From NCBI GenBank assembly GCA_035079385.1, contig JAVHKY010000043.1, positions 310,001 to 374,000 of the forward strand: a stretch of 64,000 bases of DNA, in the 5' to 3' direction. The first letter of the stretch is position 1. The number at the start of each line of letters is the position of its first letter. This stretch comes from Aspidiotus rigidus. Taxonomy: Eukaryota; Arthropoda; Insecta; Hemiptera; Diaspididae. The notes under the pieces were generated by a model that was given only the letters and a program-made list of their open reading frames with translations, was not told the origin of the DNA and ran no database searches. The position numbers were made by a program, and so were the translations under genes. Shown in pieces: positions 46,252 through 58,339 of this stretch.

Positions 46252-47754
46252 ACCGACTTTTTGAACTAAAAATCAGGTATTACTCCCGAAGCCCGGGAAA
46301 GAATTTTCTCAACGTTTTAGAGGTCCTAGATCACCCTGAGACTGATGAAAAAATTTCAGGTATCCTTATATAATCCTTATATATATATATGTAAGAATCA
46401 TTCCATACACTCATTCTTCTTGTCTTTTCCTGTCACCATTTCTTCGCCAGTTATTTCAATCCTTTCCTCTCTCATCATTCTGACTCATTCTATTACTCAT
46501 GTTTTATCTTGTCCCTTCCCGATTACGTTTTCTTCCTCGATTCATATTCAAATAGTTGCTCACTCTTTATTTCTTGTTCATGCATTGCATTCCTGCTTTC
46601 TATAGCTTTTTTGTCCAATATTTTCGAGCGGACTTTGTTTTGCAATTTGCTTTAAATAAGATTTTTTTTTTTTTTGTCCCCGCAACTCTTCAAAGACTAC
46701 CGCTTGTATTCTTGTAAAGTTTGGTCAAGTTGTAGTGGATTAGCTGAAGTTGGGAATGTGCATTTTTTTCTGATATTGGACGAGTAGTTGAGTAATCCTC
46801 AATTTTCCTCAATTTTCTCAGTGTTGGTTCTCAAAGAATATCGATCTCATCATCTTCATATCATTGCATTACGTCATAGTGGATTCAATTTTATTGCTCT
46901 GTAATTTTTGTATTGATTGAATAAGTGGTTCTTGAGTAAATCTCAAAATATAAGTAATCCACGTATAGAGCCGTAAGAGCTGAGTCTCGCTTGTTTATTT
47001 CATTTGAGTCCTTTCACCCGATGCGATGGTACCTGATACATTGTACACCTATTGGCTGTAAAAACTTCTCATTACCCGTCATACATGATTGAAACAATTC
47101 GACGTTTGTTGGGTACGTTAAACAAATGTGTTGCGCGGAAGCGATTGATTGATGAATAATTAGCCGAGTATTTTATAATTATGTACCTAGTATGCAAAGC
47201 ATTTTTTTTTTTTTTTTTTTTTTTTCCTACGTCATTGCAATAGGCTTGTACCGGTACCCTAAATACTGGGGAGTATTGAAATTTAGATAAAGACAAAGTA
47301 GAAGTTTTATTTGCCATTTCAATTTTTGTCATTTATGTTTTGATTATCGACTTCTTATATCTCACTGTGTTTTTGGAAATGGACAGTTAGGTTAATACTT
47401 TCTTTTAAATCACCAAAGTTTTATATTTTAATTTTAATAGAACCATGTTCCATTCTTCTATTTATAGAGTTTAATCTATATATAGGGAGAGAAAGCTATC
47501 AATTGACTCTTTTTTGAATTATTTCCCATGAATACCTGTATTTGAAAATTATAAAAGTACCTAGGTACCTATTAAAAAGATTAGAAATGAATTGAACAAT
47601 AGAAGAGTAAGTGGAATACCTTAAATTATTATTATCACAATCAGCTTCTAACTAAGTAACAATGAAGTTTAAATATGGGGGGCATGTGTAAATTATTTTA
47701 TCGCAAATTATTGAAAAGTTGGTGATGCTTACGCTGCTGCGTGAGCTTTTTTTT
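46252..47754 (+). mobile_element. HINE/Helentron-like element with terminal hairpin
   Basis: 5' end ACCGACTTTTTGAAC after a T run, then the conserved block (AGGTATTACTCCCGAAG, TTTTCTCAACGTTTTAGAGG, TCCTAGATCACCCTGAGAC) and a TA microsatellite near 46380-46392. The 3' end has TTGAAAAGTTGGTGATG, then the hairpin GCTTACGC-TGCT-GCGTGAGC (47727-47746) and eight T. The body matches the minus element at 53687-54330 over its whole length. A pyrimidine-rich segment at about 46400-46655 is extra here, as is a T run at 47203-47226. Confidence 0.65.
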
Positions 47755-48131
47755 GTACAAGTAGCTCAAAGTTGTCATCAATTCAATGTTGAATCTTTGA
47801 AATTGACCCAAATTCTTTTTCCTTTCTTAGTCAGATGCCCTAGCTTTGATATCTCTTATTTTAGTTTTACAATTACAATATTCAAATAATAAAAAATAGA
47901 CTAACTATTACTTCTCCAAATAAATGCTAAGCAAAATATTTCCTTTATTGTGAATAGCATCATAGAAATTTTTATGTATTGTACCTACCAAAACTGCTGA
48001 AGAGAACCATTTTCCAAAAATTTTTGCCTAGCGCAATCAATTCTCCATATAAAGATGACAAAAATAATTGCTTAGTATTTTCAATCAATAAACCAATGAA
48101 TGACGCAGAGTTTTCATCTCTTTAATCATTT

Positions 48132-48500
48132 TTAACAGGGAACCTGTTTATGAAGGGGAGGGGTATTTGAGAAAATCACCGTGCGCCGTCCGCCAAAAAA
48201 CTTGACAAAATTTCAACTCTCAAGCTATAGATGACAGGAGGAGGACTTATAAAAATTTTGTCTCTTGAGCTATTTACAAGTATAATAGGAGAGGGTCTTA
48301 AAAAAATTTTGCTCGAGATATATATTTTGAAGTCCCTAAAATAAGTCTAGGTCACTAACAACATCCTATTTTATACTAGGTTTATGGCAGGTCTAGACCT
48401 CCTTCATACTAGCTATTTATACTAGGACTAGGCTTGCTTGAATTCTCAATACCAAAACGAATTTGACTCATAAAACGGGTTCCCTGCGTTCTTTGTTTAA
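48132..48500. mobile_element. TTAA-type MITE
   Basis: TTAA then CAGGGAACCTGTTTATG on the left; CATAAAACGGGTTCCCTGCG, TTCTTTGT and TTAA on the right. It is in the opposite orientation to the copy at 63293, with the same GTGCGCCGTCCGCC motif and CTCGAGA internal repeats. Confidence 0.75.
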
Positions 48501-48504
48501 CTTT

Positions 48505-50110
48505 GTTGAAGAACCCTTTGTTTTGGCTCCACCCCTCCCCCATCCTAAGGTGTACATACTACCCTCCATTCTTGTGACTTTGTAATATAGAATTTATTTC
48601 ACATAAACTTTTCCCTGGGCAAGCTAAAGCAATGAAAAAAATTCAAAGGTTATACAGGTGTCAAACAAACAAGGTTCGATGGATTTGCAATTTTGCGACT
48701 TCTTTTAATATATTAGAATTAGATAGATACCTATATGAGATTGTCTCCTTAAAATGCCAGCTAGGTACTTCTCTTTTACATATTCAAAACTTGCTCCTAT
48801 TGATCACTAGCCTTTATTGCTTTATTTATTCATTATTATATCTGTGTAGGTATATTCATACAATGCTGATGGCCCATTTACAATAAGTGTCTAAACATTT
48901 TTGTACAATATTGCCGCAATCCAATTCTATTCAGTTTTATAGGGAATGTTGGTTGTGTTGCGTTGAAAAATGTTTGAACACTCAGTGTAAATGCACCATT
49001 TTATTGATTATGTAATATTTTGTACCACTTGTTAGTGTTACTGATAGTCTTGTTCTCTTGTATTGATTAGCTGTATACTCCCTGTTGACAGAGATTCATT
49101 TGTACATATTTACAAGGCTAGCAATATCACATCAGTACTGACTTACTCGTATTTGTATTTAATCTTGTATTTATTTATCTTAATTCATTTAATGCAAGTT
49201 AAACACTTTTGTTTTCAATTTAGTGGCATTAAATTCGCATTGATTTGTTCCATTTGTCAGTTTATTAAGAAACAATCTGATATATGTACGTATATAAGGA
49301 AACCTAAAATTTTATCATTAGGCTAGAAATAATCTAGGATCTCGAGAACGTTGAGAAAGTTCATTACCCCCCCCCCCCTGTATGTCTTTGCGTCGAGTGT
49401 AATACCTCATTTTTACAAGTAAAATGTCGGTAAAAGTACTCGTCGTTGATGAAAAAAGAAAAGGCAAGAATGATTTCTTGTATAGTACAGGTGTACACAT
49501 AATTATATAGACATTGTTTTTCTACGTGTTTCAAAAACGCAGCGTTCGATGGTCAATGACAACCTGTAATTAATACATTCTAATAAGTACCTACTTCTTC
49601 TCAAAGTTCGAAATATTCAAACACGTATCGTGTCGCACTTTTCAGAATGCAGATTTACTTCGATATCAATTCAAATATGGAAGTTCAAGAGCTGACGACT
49701 TTCCGCGAATTATAGTACTAGGTATTAGGCTATCGAAAAATTGCGTGATGAAAATGCATTTTTGTTGCCTGCCCTTCATTCCAACGAGTAAATATGGGCA
49801 GTAAATACCGTGTCAAATTTTAAAACTACCGAACGTGACGAAAGCAGGAAAAGGGATTGGTAAAATAAGGAATTTGAAATTATATTCTGTATTTCTGATA
49901 ATAGATAGGTTACTTAGAGTGGCTCTGGGTATGTGTCGCCTCGGATTTATACTTCTTTATCTCTGTACCGCACCTGTAAGAACGACGAATTAGTTAAAAT
50001 TTTGCTATCATGCCGATTTTACAACGTCAGGTCAATTTTCATTGCTACATACTTTGGTGTGCGATCTATGTGTACCTTGATACAAAAAAGTTCTCTACTT
50101 TTAGAGTTAC
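48505..50110. other. no supported gene apart from a HINE fragment
   Basis: AT-rich; a C run at 49367-49378. No coding region recognised. Confidence 0.35.
49325..49431 (-). mobile_element. HINE-like 5' block fragment
   Basis: Read leftwards from ACCGACATTTTACTTG: GAGGTATTACACTCGACG, then GAACTTTCTCAACG and AGATCCTAGATT. It matches the 5' block of units 54331 and 56164, then breaks off. Confidence 0.55.
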
Positions 50111-50132
50111 AATCGGCATCATAGAGGCTGGC

Positions 50133-50424
50133 CTAAGCGGAAAGTGCTTCTCCCGGTAACTTAGTAGTTGTGAATATTTCTGTCATTAGTGGTACAAGAA
50201 GCGAGCCCACAGGCAAACCGTACGAAAAGGAATAAAATTTCTCATTAAATTTACATATATTACAGCGTAGGCACAAGTCTAAAACGTCCAGAAGTTTGTC
50301 AATGAAATAGGGTAGGACGTTTGACCGATATTTCAATTCATATAGCGTAGGCACAAGTGTAGAAGATCCAGAAATTCGTCAATAGAAAAGGGTAGGATGC
50401 TCCACCGATATTTCAATTCACGAT
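50133..50424 (-). pseudogene. Penelope-like element, reverse transcriptase core fragment
   Basis: Read leftwards: LLDVLDLCLRCNICKFNEKF then YSFSYGLPVGSLLVPLMTEI. This is the conserved RT block of Penelope-like elements, where a short helix and F.FN..FY precede GLPMGSPLSP; Met and Pro are altered here. An 80-bp direct duplication (50265-50344 and 50345-50424, starting GCGTAGGCAC) repeats the first part of this block with about 80% identity. Confidence 0.65.
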
Positions 50425-50425
50425 T

Positions 50426-51103
50426 CTTCACCCCATTTCCCAGTCACAAGCACGTAATTTTTCACTCATTGATTCATAGACTTCTTTTGGTCCCTCTACT
50501 TCCTCGTGATTTTCAGGAGGAGGTAGATATCATCAAACATTTGGCATGCGTAAGTAATGTTTCGATAGACATAGACAGACTCATCCATACGAAAATCATT
50601 TATAAAACTCTCGACTACTGCACCACCACTCACCCTCGGCCCATTTCCCTCTCTTCAGAAATGGACTAGTCTTCCATATGTTGGAAAATTATCTCTGAAA
50701 CTTCAACACATGCTAAGAACTCTCGGTATCAGGTCAGCTCTCTTTTCACTTAACACTTCTAGATCTACCTTCTCTCACGTCAAAGATCCTATATCTTCAA
50801 ATGATCGGAACTCATAATGAGTAGTGTATACAGCATTGAATAATTATGTTAACTGTCCTGCAGTACTGGTCAGACTAAATATAAATTAAAGAAATGCATT
50901 CTTGAGAACAGAGAGTGTGTTTCTAACGACACGCCAAAAAAAGTCTAATTTCGCCGAACATATTCTCCAATGTGGCCATACTTTTTATCAAGATTCCTCA
51001 GTCTCCCTTCTTCATGCTGTGGAGGAGGGTAAAAGAATGACAGCAATCAAAAATTTAGAAATCATCAAAGCCGTACATCAAAACAAAGAACAATCGTCAT
51101 AAT
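50426..51103 (+). pseudogene. Penelope-like element, C-terminal RT and GIY-YIG remnant
   Basis: Rightwards: PFPSHKHVIFHSLIHRLLLV, DFQEEVDIIKHLA, which is the end of the RT region, then after breaks STGQTKYKLKKCILENRE, KKSNFAEHILQCGHTF and LEIIKAVHQN, corresponding to the GIY-YIG endonuclease tail (IGQT, then FAEH motifs). The first part of the GIY-YIG motif is lost. Opposite in strand to the RT core immediately to its left, so the copy was inverted near 50425. Confidence 0.65.
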
Positions 51104-51109
51104 TATTAT

Positions 51110-53680
51110 ATTCATATTACTCGATAAGGTCGGTAAAAGAGTATTGGCAGGGCAACATTTGCAGAACAAGGAGTAGCCGACTGAAAAAATTGCCCGAAAC
51201 CTCACTGCCAAACCTTGTTGTGTAACATACTTTTATACTCGTATTATACATGTTCTAAAGTTTAAAAATTGTAGCGTTGAACGATTTTTTTGTCCGCAGT
51301 GTGATACGACACCATTTTATTTCACACGTAGATTCGCGTTTTACACGTGCTCGTATGTAAAATGTATGTACATATATGTGAATCAGAAGATTAGAAGGAG
51401 GCTTCAAGAGATATGTTTACTGTTCCATACCTATCATACAACATAATCATCATTGTACCGTATGTACTACGCTTACGGTATAGTACAGATAATATAGATT
51501 GCTAATAAGCATAGGTAATAATAATCTCGTTAGCTCTCGAGTCGATGATTCTGCGAATATTGGTTTTCACAGTTTATATATGTGTAAACGCTTTCCATCA
51601 CTGTAAAAATGTCACGTTTGACGTCCAGTGTCAAATTTGAGTTACGGTTCTCGAAATGAGTATAACGTAGAAGAAATTTATTCCTCTCTCCTCACTCGCC
51701 AGCTCAATTTAGCGTATAGGTACGTACGTTACGCTGAAATTATTAAGAGTCTGAAACAATCATCATGAATCATTTTTCAAGCCTATACGGTACATACTTT
51801 TTCAGAATTGACATACTTATATTGGAAAGTAAACTTTTCCTTCGTAAATTTCCAAGAACGCTATTTTTGGAACAAAGAAGGATTAGGAGATAGTTGAAGT
51901 TGAGATTTCCTGAGAATATCCATACAAAATAAATGCCCTGGTCTTGTGTTTTCAATTGTGAGTGAAATTGATCGGATGCAAAGACTGAGTGGATGATTAA
52001 TTGAGAAAAAAGTTTGAAAATATGTGCGATGTGTTTTTGGTTAAAATGCGAATTGTTTTTCTCCAGAATGATTATTTGACAGACATGTAGATATTACAAA
52101 CTTTGAACATAATACATTGACAATGATAATAAATATCTTGAAACAATCGCATCCAAACAAACGTCATCATGATTAAAGTAGGCTAATACTGATTCGCAGT
52201 ACGAAATTGAAGAACAGCTCAGGTGATCAACGTTCTTGAATACGCAGTAGGTACCTTGTTCATAGTCTATGGTCGAAGGATCAGACGTGCAATCAGCACC
52301 GAGGTGAATGAAAGAGAGTCCTACAGTTCCTTCTTCTCACCCCTTCCCCCATGCATGGTTTCCGTGTGTCTAGTATTTCTAAACTAGCGTTTTTTCTGGT
52401 AATAAAAATAATTCATATGAGATTAGGTCTATAAGTAGCCTATTCGTTGTACCCTGTACCACATTATCAATTATTCTCTTTGCGCTAGGTACATCTGAAT
52501 GTACAATCTATAAGGAATCAATTTCTCATCTACCATGATTTCGTATAGAGCTATTTTTGACCGAGCAAATCTGTCGGTTTTTTACATTGACATTGATATC
52601 GTTCTTTATATTTGTATAAGATGGCGTACTCACTCGAGTTGTCAATTATAAGTAATGCGTATATATAAGTAGGTACCTACCTATATAATTACGTATAATC
52701 GCGTGGTCGAAAGAGGTACGTAATGGAGATCGGAAAAGTAGCGAACTTGAGCTAGATTAATGAAATGTAGATAGGTACTAAGAAAGGTTTATCCCTTGTC
52801 GTGAAACACAACTTGACTGAAATCAGTCTGGTTGGAGTAAAGCTAATCGAAAATAACAGGAAGTCATACATAGTCCTTAGCAGTTTCTTCCCTTTAATCG
52901 TACGGTACGACTTTCCTAAAGAAGTGTTCAGAGAATCAATAATGAGCCAAATGAGAGAAGGAGAAATGCACAGACATATTAAATACACTGTGTATGTGTA
53001 GGTAGCAAGAGTGCGATACTTGCAGAGCACAAGCACCCATCCGACCTCGACGAAAGCTAGGACGATAATTTGTTTACTGGAACAATGATTCGTACTTCGC
53101 GGCGGTGGCGGCGGTAGCGGTGGAAAGCATGGAAGCGGGCTCAAGCGTTTAGCGGGATTAATTAATTATCAGAAACAGAAACGTTTTGTTTTTGAAGTAG
53201 GATATTAATCGAAACCTACTGTATTTGTAACAGGCTACAGTGTATCGCGTATCGCCACTACACAAAAATCATCCTCCCTTTGCTAATTGTTCGTTAACGT
53301 TGAATTTCGAGCTATTAGTGAAACTGTCAGGAGCACTTGAATTTACTGCGAAAATCGAGTTTTACACAATAAATGCAGAGTGCACCAAACCAATGAGCCT
53401 TTTCAATGTATTTGAATCGTATGCATTGCATAGCCTAAGCTATCTTTTTTTTTCTTCTTTTTCACCCGACGAACGATTTAGGTAGGTACCTACTTCTCCT
53501 CGTCGAAGTTATTTTATTTTACTTCCTAAATAGATTATTTTGCCGATATAATAATACTGTAGAATTTAGGAACTGATTTTATTTGTCCGAATATAAAGCA
53601 GTTTCACCAGCACTCTACAAACACGGTTGAAATAAGGAAATCAGAACTTTTATCGCGAGAATGGACTTGTTTTCGAGGTA
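51110..53680. other. no supported gene
   Basis: AT-rich. Short TAGGTACCTA-type palindromes near 52670, and a GGC/GGT-rich patch at 53098-53125 (a proline-rich frame in reverse, not credible as a gene). Confidence 0.4.
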
Positions 53681-53686
53681 TAATCG

Positions 53687-54330
53687 AAAAAAAGCTCACG
53701 CAGTAGCGTAAGCATCACCGACTTTTCAATAATTTGCTATAAAATCGTGTACACATGCTCCCCATATCTAAACTTCATTGTTTCTCAGTTATAAGCTGAT
53801 TGTGATGATAAAAATAATTTAAGGTACGGTATTCCACTTACTCTTCTATTGTTCAATTCATTCCTATAATCTTTTTAATTGGTACTTTTAAAATTTTCAA
53901 ATACAGTACAGGTATTCATGGGAAATAACTCAAAAAGGAGTCGACTAATAGCTTTCTCTCCCTATAAGTACATACATTAAACTCAAAATAGAAGAACGGA
54001 ACATGGCTCTATTAAAATTAAAACATAAAACTTAGGTGATTTAGAAGAATCTCAAAGTATTAACCTAGCAATAAGATTGAATATACTATGACGTAATGCA
54101 GTGATATGAAGATAATAAGATTGATATTTTTTGAGAAACAACACTAAGAAATTTGAGGAAAATTGAGGATTACTCAACTATTCATCCGATTTCAGAAAAA
54201 AATGCACATGTCTAACTTCAGATAACCCACTACAACTTGACCAAACTTTACGAGAATACAACCGGTAGTTTTTGAGGAGTTGCGTGGACAAAAAAATCTT
54301 ATATATATATATAAGGATACCTGAAATTTT
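53687..54330 (-). mobile_element. HINE-like element, 3' part of a split copy
   Basis: On the minus strand this runs from AAAATTTCAGGTATCC and a TA microsatellite through TTTTTTTGTCCACGCAACTC to the 3' end TTGAAAAGTCGGTGATG, hairpin GCTTACGC-TACT-GCGTGAGC (53694-53713) and seven T. Its 5' block is missing here but is found at 58340-58456. GAAAAGTCGGT is the exact inverse of the 5' end ACCGACTTTTC. No transposase inside. Confidence 0.65.
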
Positions 54331-56163
54331 ACCGACTTTTCTAACTAGAAAAGAGAGGTATTACACCTGTAGCAAGGTCAACAGGGGGAGTGGGCAATGA
54401 ACTTTCTCGACGTTTTAGGGGTCCTAGATCACAACTAGCATAAAAAAAAAATTTCAGGTTTCCTTATATATATATAAGATTTTTTTGTCCGCGGAACTCC
54501 TCCAAAACTACCCGATGGATTTTTTTGTAACTTAGCCATATTTATTATATCTGAAGATGTGCACCTGCAATTTTTTTGAGGATCGGATGAGTAGTTCTCG
54601 AGAAATTTTCACTTTTGTTGAAAAATTTTGCAGTATTTCGAGTACCTTTTTGTCCGCGGAACTCCTCCGAAACTACCCGATGGATTTTTTTGTAACTCGG
54701 CCATATTGTAGTATTATATTTGAAGATGTGCACCTGCATTTTTTTTGAGGATCGGATGAGTAGTTCTCGAGAAATTTTCACTTTTTTTGAAAAATTTTTC
54801 ACTATTACGAGTAGTTTCTTACAAATAGCTGCGAGTAGCTGCTTACGTTAGGAGAAGCGGATTTTCCTATACGTTTACCACTTTCGTTATCAGTACGTGT
54901 ATTGTGATGAAGAACCTTTCATCATTCGACAGGTTCATTCTTCGTTCGTTCTTTACCAAGGGTTCATTGGATTTTATTTCCGATGAAACCTTTTCGTTCA
55001 AATTTAGTACACTTGTATCTCGCTTCCCACAGCCCCTAGAGCGTTGAATTTTGTTTTGTCAAATTTTATTTGTTTTGTTAAATTTATTTTTGAACGGATA
55101 GTGGCAATGGCGAGTTGTTCATTTTTCTAGCTATTTTTCATTATTATTAGTCATACTCGATAGTGAAAACCTTGAGTTTGAATGATTAAGTACAATTTTT
55201 TAATCTTCATCAAGTGTGCTGATGCGAGACTATACCTGGGTGATTTCACTCTTAATTAATAATTGATTTATTTGTCATTTTTTCATGTATGGGTACATAA
55301 TTAATAGTGGTTCATAGTTGATTTGAGGTGTCTCAAGAGATGGAAAGATTATTTTCAATTTGGACTGGCTTTTTTGAGTGAGATTTGAGATTAGACTAAC
55401 GAGTAAACCAGGCTTGGGTGCTATATATTTTTACCGAATTTTCTAGCTAGAAAAGTGAGGTATTATTGTTTATACGTTTGGAATGGTTGAAGCGTGAGGG
55501 AAGGAATGAGGGGTTGACTATTGGGTGATTGGTTGCTTCTTTCGTTTCGACATCGATTTTTTTAGTTTTTCGGGATCTCGTTGTAGCTGGATTCCCAGAT
55601 GAAGAATTTTGGGGTGGAGTGTGCATAGAAAATGGTGATATGATAGCGTGAAGGCAATTTATGAGTGCACGAGAGGAATAGCAGCTCGAGATAGCTTTAA
55701 GAGATGCCAGGAATCGGAAGTGATAAAGAATTGAACCACTCATCCTAATATATTATACAGTATACTAGACTAATAATATGCTAAGAATAACGTATGGGAA
55801 AAAATGATTGTAGAGCTCTTTTTTTATTAGAAACAACTGTTATAGCCACGTAGCAGTTTGGACAGGGGGAGGGGGAGTGGTTTTTCTGAAGACGTTTTGT
55901 AGGTTTTAGATGACTCTTAGCCTAAATTATAACAAAATTCAGGTTTCCTTATTGGATTATAGGTATTTTTACTCTGTTATCTGTTGATGTGACATCGTAG
56001 TGATAGAATTTAGAAACTGAGTTTTATTGTTTATTCTACAAATATTTGACATGATTGACAGGTCATTGGTATTTAATTTAAAGAGAGGGAGTGACTCTCT
56101 CAATGTTTCTTGCATTGTGGGAAGAAAAGTCGTGTACTACTCACGCGAATGCGTGAGTGTTTT
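54331..56163 (+). mobile_element. HINE-like tandem unit A
   Basis: Begins ACCGACTTTTCTAACTAG and the conserved 5' block (GAGGTATTACACC, GGTCAACAGGGGGAGTGG, CTCGACGTTTTAGGGGTCC), a TA microsatellite, two direct copies of a roughly 165-bp segment (54483-54648 and 54649-54800), and a second, diverged 5' block at 55433 interrupted by about 390 bp. It ends GAAAAGTCGTGTACTA, hairpin CTCACGCG-AA-TGCGTGAG (56140-56157) and TGTTTT, right against unit B. Confidence 0.65.
54483..54800. repeat. 165-bp direct duplication inside unit A
   Basis: Each copy starts TTGTCCGCGGAACTCCTCC and ends AGAAATTTTCACTTTT. Unit B has only one copy (from about 56329), so the duplication arose in unit A or was lost in B. 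Confidence 0.8.
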
Positions 56164-58339
56164 ACCGACTTTTCTAACTAGAAAAGTGAGGTATTACACC
56201 CGTAGCAAGGTCAACAGGGGGAGTGGGTAATGAACTTTCTCGACGTTTTAGGGGTCCTAGATCACAACTAGCATAAAAAAAAATTTCAGGTTTCCTTATA
56301 TATATATATATATATATATATATGATTTTTTTGTCCGCGGAACTCCTCTGAAACTACCCGATGGATTTTTTTGTAACTCGGCCATATTGTAGTATTATAT
56401 TTGAAGATGTGCACCTGCATTTTTTTTGAAGATCGGATGAGTAGTTCTCGAGAAATTTTTACTTTTGTGGAAAAATTTTTCACTATTACGAGTAGCTTCT
56501 TACGAATAGCTGCGAGTAGCTGCTTACGTTAGGAGAAGCGGATTTTCCTATACGTTTACCACTTTCGTTATCAGTACGTGTATTGTGAAGAACCTTTCAT
56601 CATTCGACAGGTTCATTCTTCGTTCGTTCTTTACCAAGGGTTCATTGGATTTTATTTCTGATGAAACCTTTTCGTTCAAATTTAGTACACTTGTATCTCG
56701 CTTCCCACAGCCCCTAGAGCGTTGAATTTTGTTTTGTCAAATTTTATTTGTTTTGTTAAATTTATTTTTGAACGGATAGTGGCAATGGCGAGTTGTTCAT
56801 TTTTCTAGCTATTTTTCATTATTATTAGTCATACTCGATAGTTTTTTTTTTTTTTTATTATTATTTTACGAGCATTATAAACTGCACGAGGGTTATTTGC
56901 TCGGCGTTACAATCTTATTTTAGAACATTACTTGAATTAGGTTAAATTAGGTACGTATTGGTGGAATTGAGTGGCGATCGAACGGAATTTGTTGGTGAAT
57001 TATATGAAGTTGTAGAATTGAGTGGTGCGTAAATAAGTTAGGGTTGAGTCGATGGTTTCGGAGTTGTTGTTTAGTGCTGCATTGATATTGGAAGATATAT
57101 TTAGGGAGGTTCGAGTGGGTTGCAGGACGGGGCATGAGAAAAAATGATCAACTGATGAATTTTCTTGGAGACAGTGAGGGCATGATGGAGGAGCGAGATT
57201 AGTGAGAAGATAAATATGAGTAAGACGAGTGTGGCCTATTCGCAGCCGAGCTAAAATGACCTCCTCTTGCCTTCAATTTCGTTGGGATGAGGACCAAAAT
57301 GTGGGTTCACGTTTTATTTTTCTTAATTTGTTATTCGACTGATTTTAGTGAAAACCTTGAGTTTGAATGATTAAGTACAATTTTTTAATCTTCATCAAGT
57401 GTGCTGATGCGAGACTACCTGGGTGATTTCACTCTTAATTAATAATTGATTTATTTGTCATTTTTTCATGTATGGGCACATAATTAATAGTGGTTCATAG
57501 TTGATTTGAGGTGTCAAAAGAGATGGAAAGATTATTTTCAATTTGGACTGGCTTTTTTGAGTGAGATTTGAGATTAGACTAACGAGTAAACCGGGCTTGG
57601 GTGCTATATATTTTTACCGAATTTTCTAGCTAGAAAAGTGAGGTATTTTGTTAATACGTTTGGAATGGTTGAAGCGTGAGGGAAGGGATGAGGGGTTGAC
57701 TATTGGGTGATTGGTTGCTTCTTTCGTTTCGACATCGATTTTTTTAGTTTTTCGGGATCTCGTTGTAGCTGGATTCCCAGATGAAGAATTTTGGGGTGGA
57801 GTGTGCATAGAAAATGGTGATATGATAGCGTGAAGGCAATTTATGAGTGCACGAGAGGAACAGCGGCTCGAGATAGCTTTTAGAGATGCCAGGAATCGGA
57901 AGTGATAAAGAATTGAACCACTCATCCTAATATACAGTATACTAGACTAATAATATGCTAAGAATAAGGTATGGGAAAAAATGATTGTAGAGCTCTTTTT
58001 TATTAGAAACAACTGTTATAGCCTCATAGCAGTTTGGACAGGGGGAGGGGGAGTGGTTTTTCTGGAGACGTTTTGTAGGTTTTAAATGACTCTTAGCCTA
58101 AATTATAACAAAATTCAGGTTTCCTTATTGGATTATAGGTATCTTTACTCTGTTATCTGTTGATGTGACATCGTAGTGATAGAATTTATAAACTGAGTTT
58201 TATTGTTTATTCTACAAATGTTTGACATGATTGACAGGTCATTGGTATTTAATTTAAAGAGAGGGAGTGACTCTCTCAATGTTTCTTGCATTGTGGGAAG
58301 AAAAGTCGTGTACTACTCACGCGACTGCGTGAGTGTTTT
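56164..58339 (+). mobile_element. HINE-like tandem unit B
   Basis: Same order as unit A, over 95% identical by eye, head to tail with it. It has one 165-bp segment instead of two, a longer TA run (about 56300-56323) and a 507-bp retroposon insertion at 56842-57348. It ends with hairpin CTCACGCG-AC-TGCGTGAG (58316-58333) followed by TG and a T run. Confidence 0.65.
56842..57348 (-). mobile_element. 5'-truncated I-like non-LTR retroposon
   Basis: On the minus strand it ends in an A tail with ATAATAATAA. About 100 residues of the C-terminal RNase H/zinc region are readable: VILARLRIGHTRLTHIYLLT, APPSCPHCLQENSSVDHFFS, CPVLQ. LRIGHTRLTH followed by C..C....H...C is the standard tail of I/Jockey-type elements. 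Unit A has the uninterrupted site (CGATAGTGAAAACC near 55158), so the insertion limits are exact; TAG may be duplicated. Confidence 0.8.

Noticed and set aside
52752..53144. 130-codon minus-strand frame starting with a proline run
   Set aside because: The proline run comes from a GGC/GGT-rich patch; the rest has no domain or codon signal.
54545..56483. Frames with KNFS.KVKISRELLIRSSKK repeated three times
   Set aside because: Translation of the duplicated 165-bp segment in HINE-like units; no independent evidence of coding.
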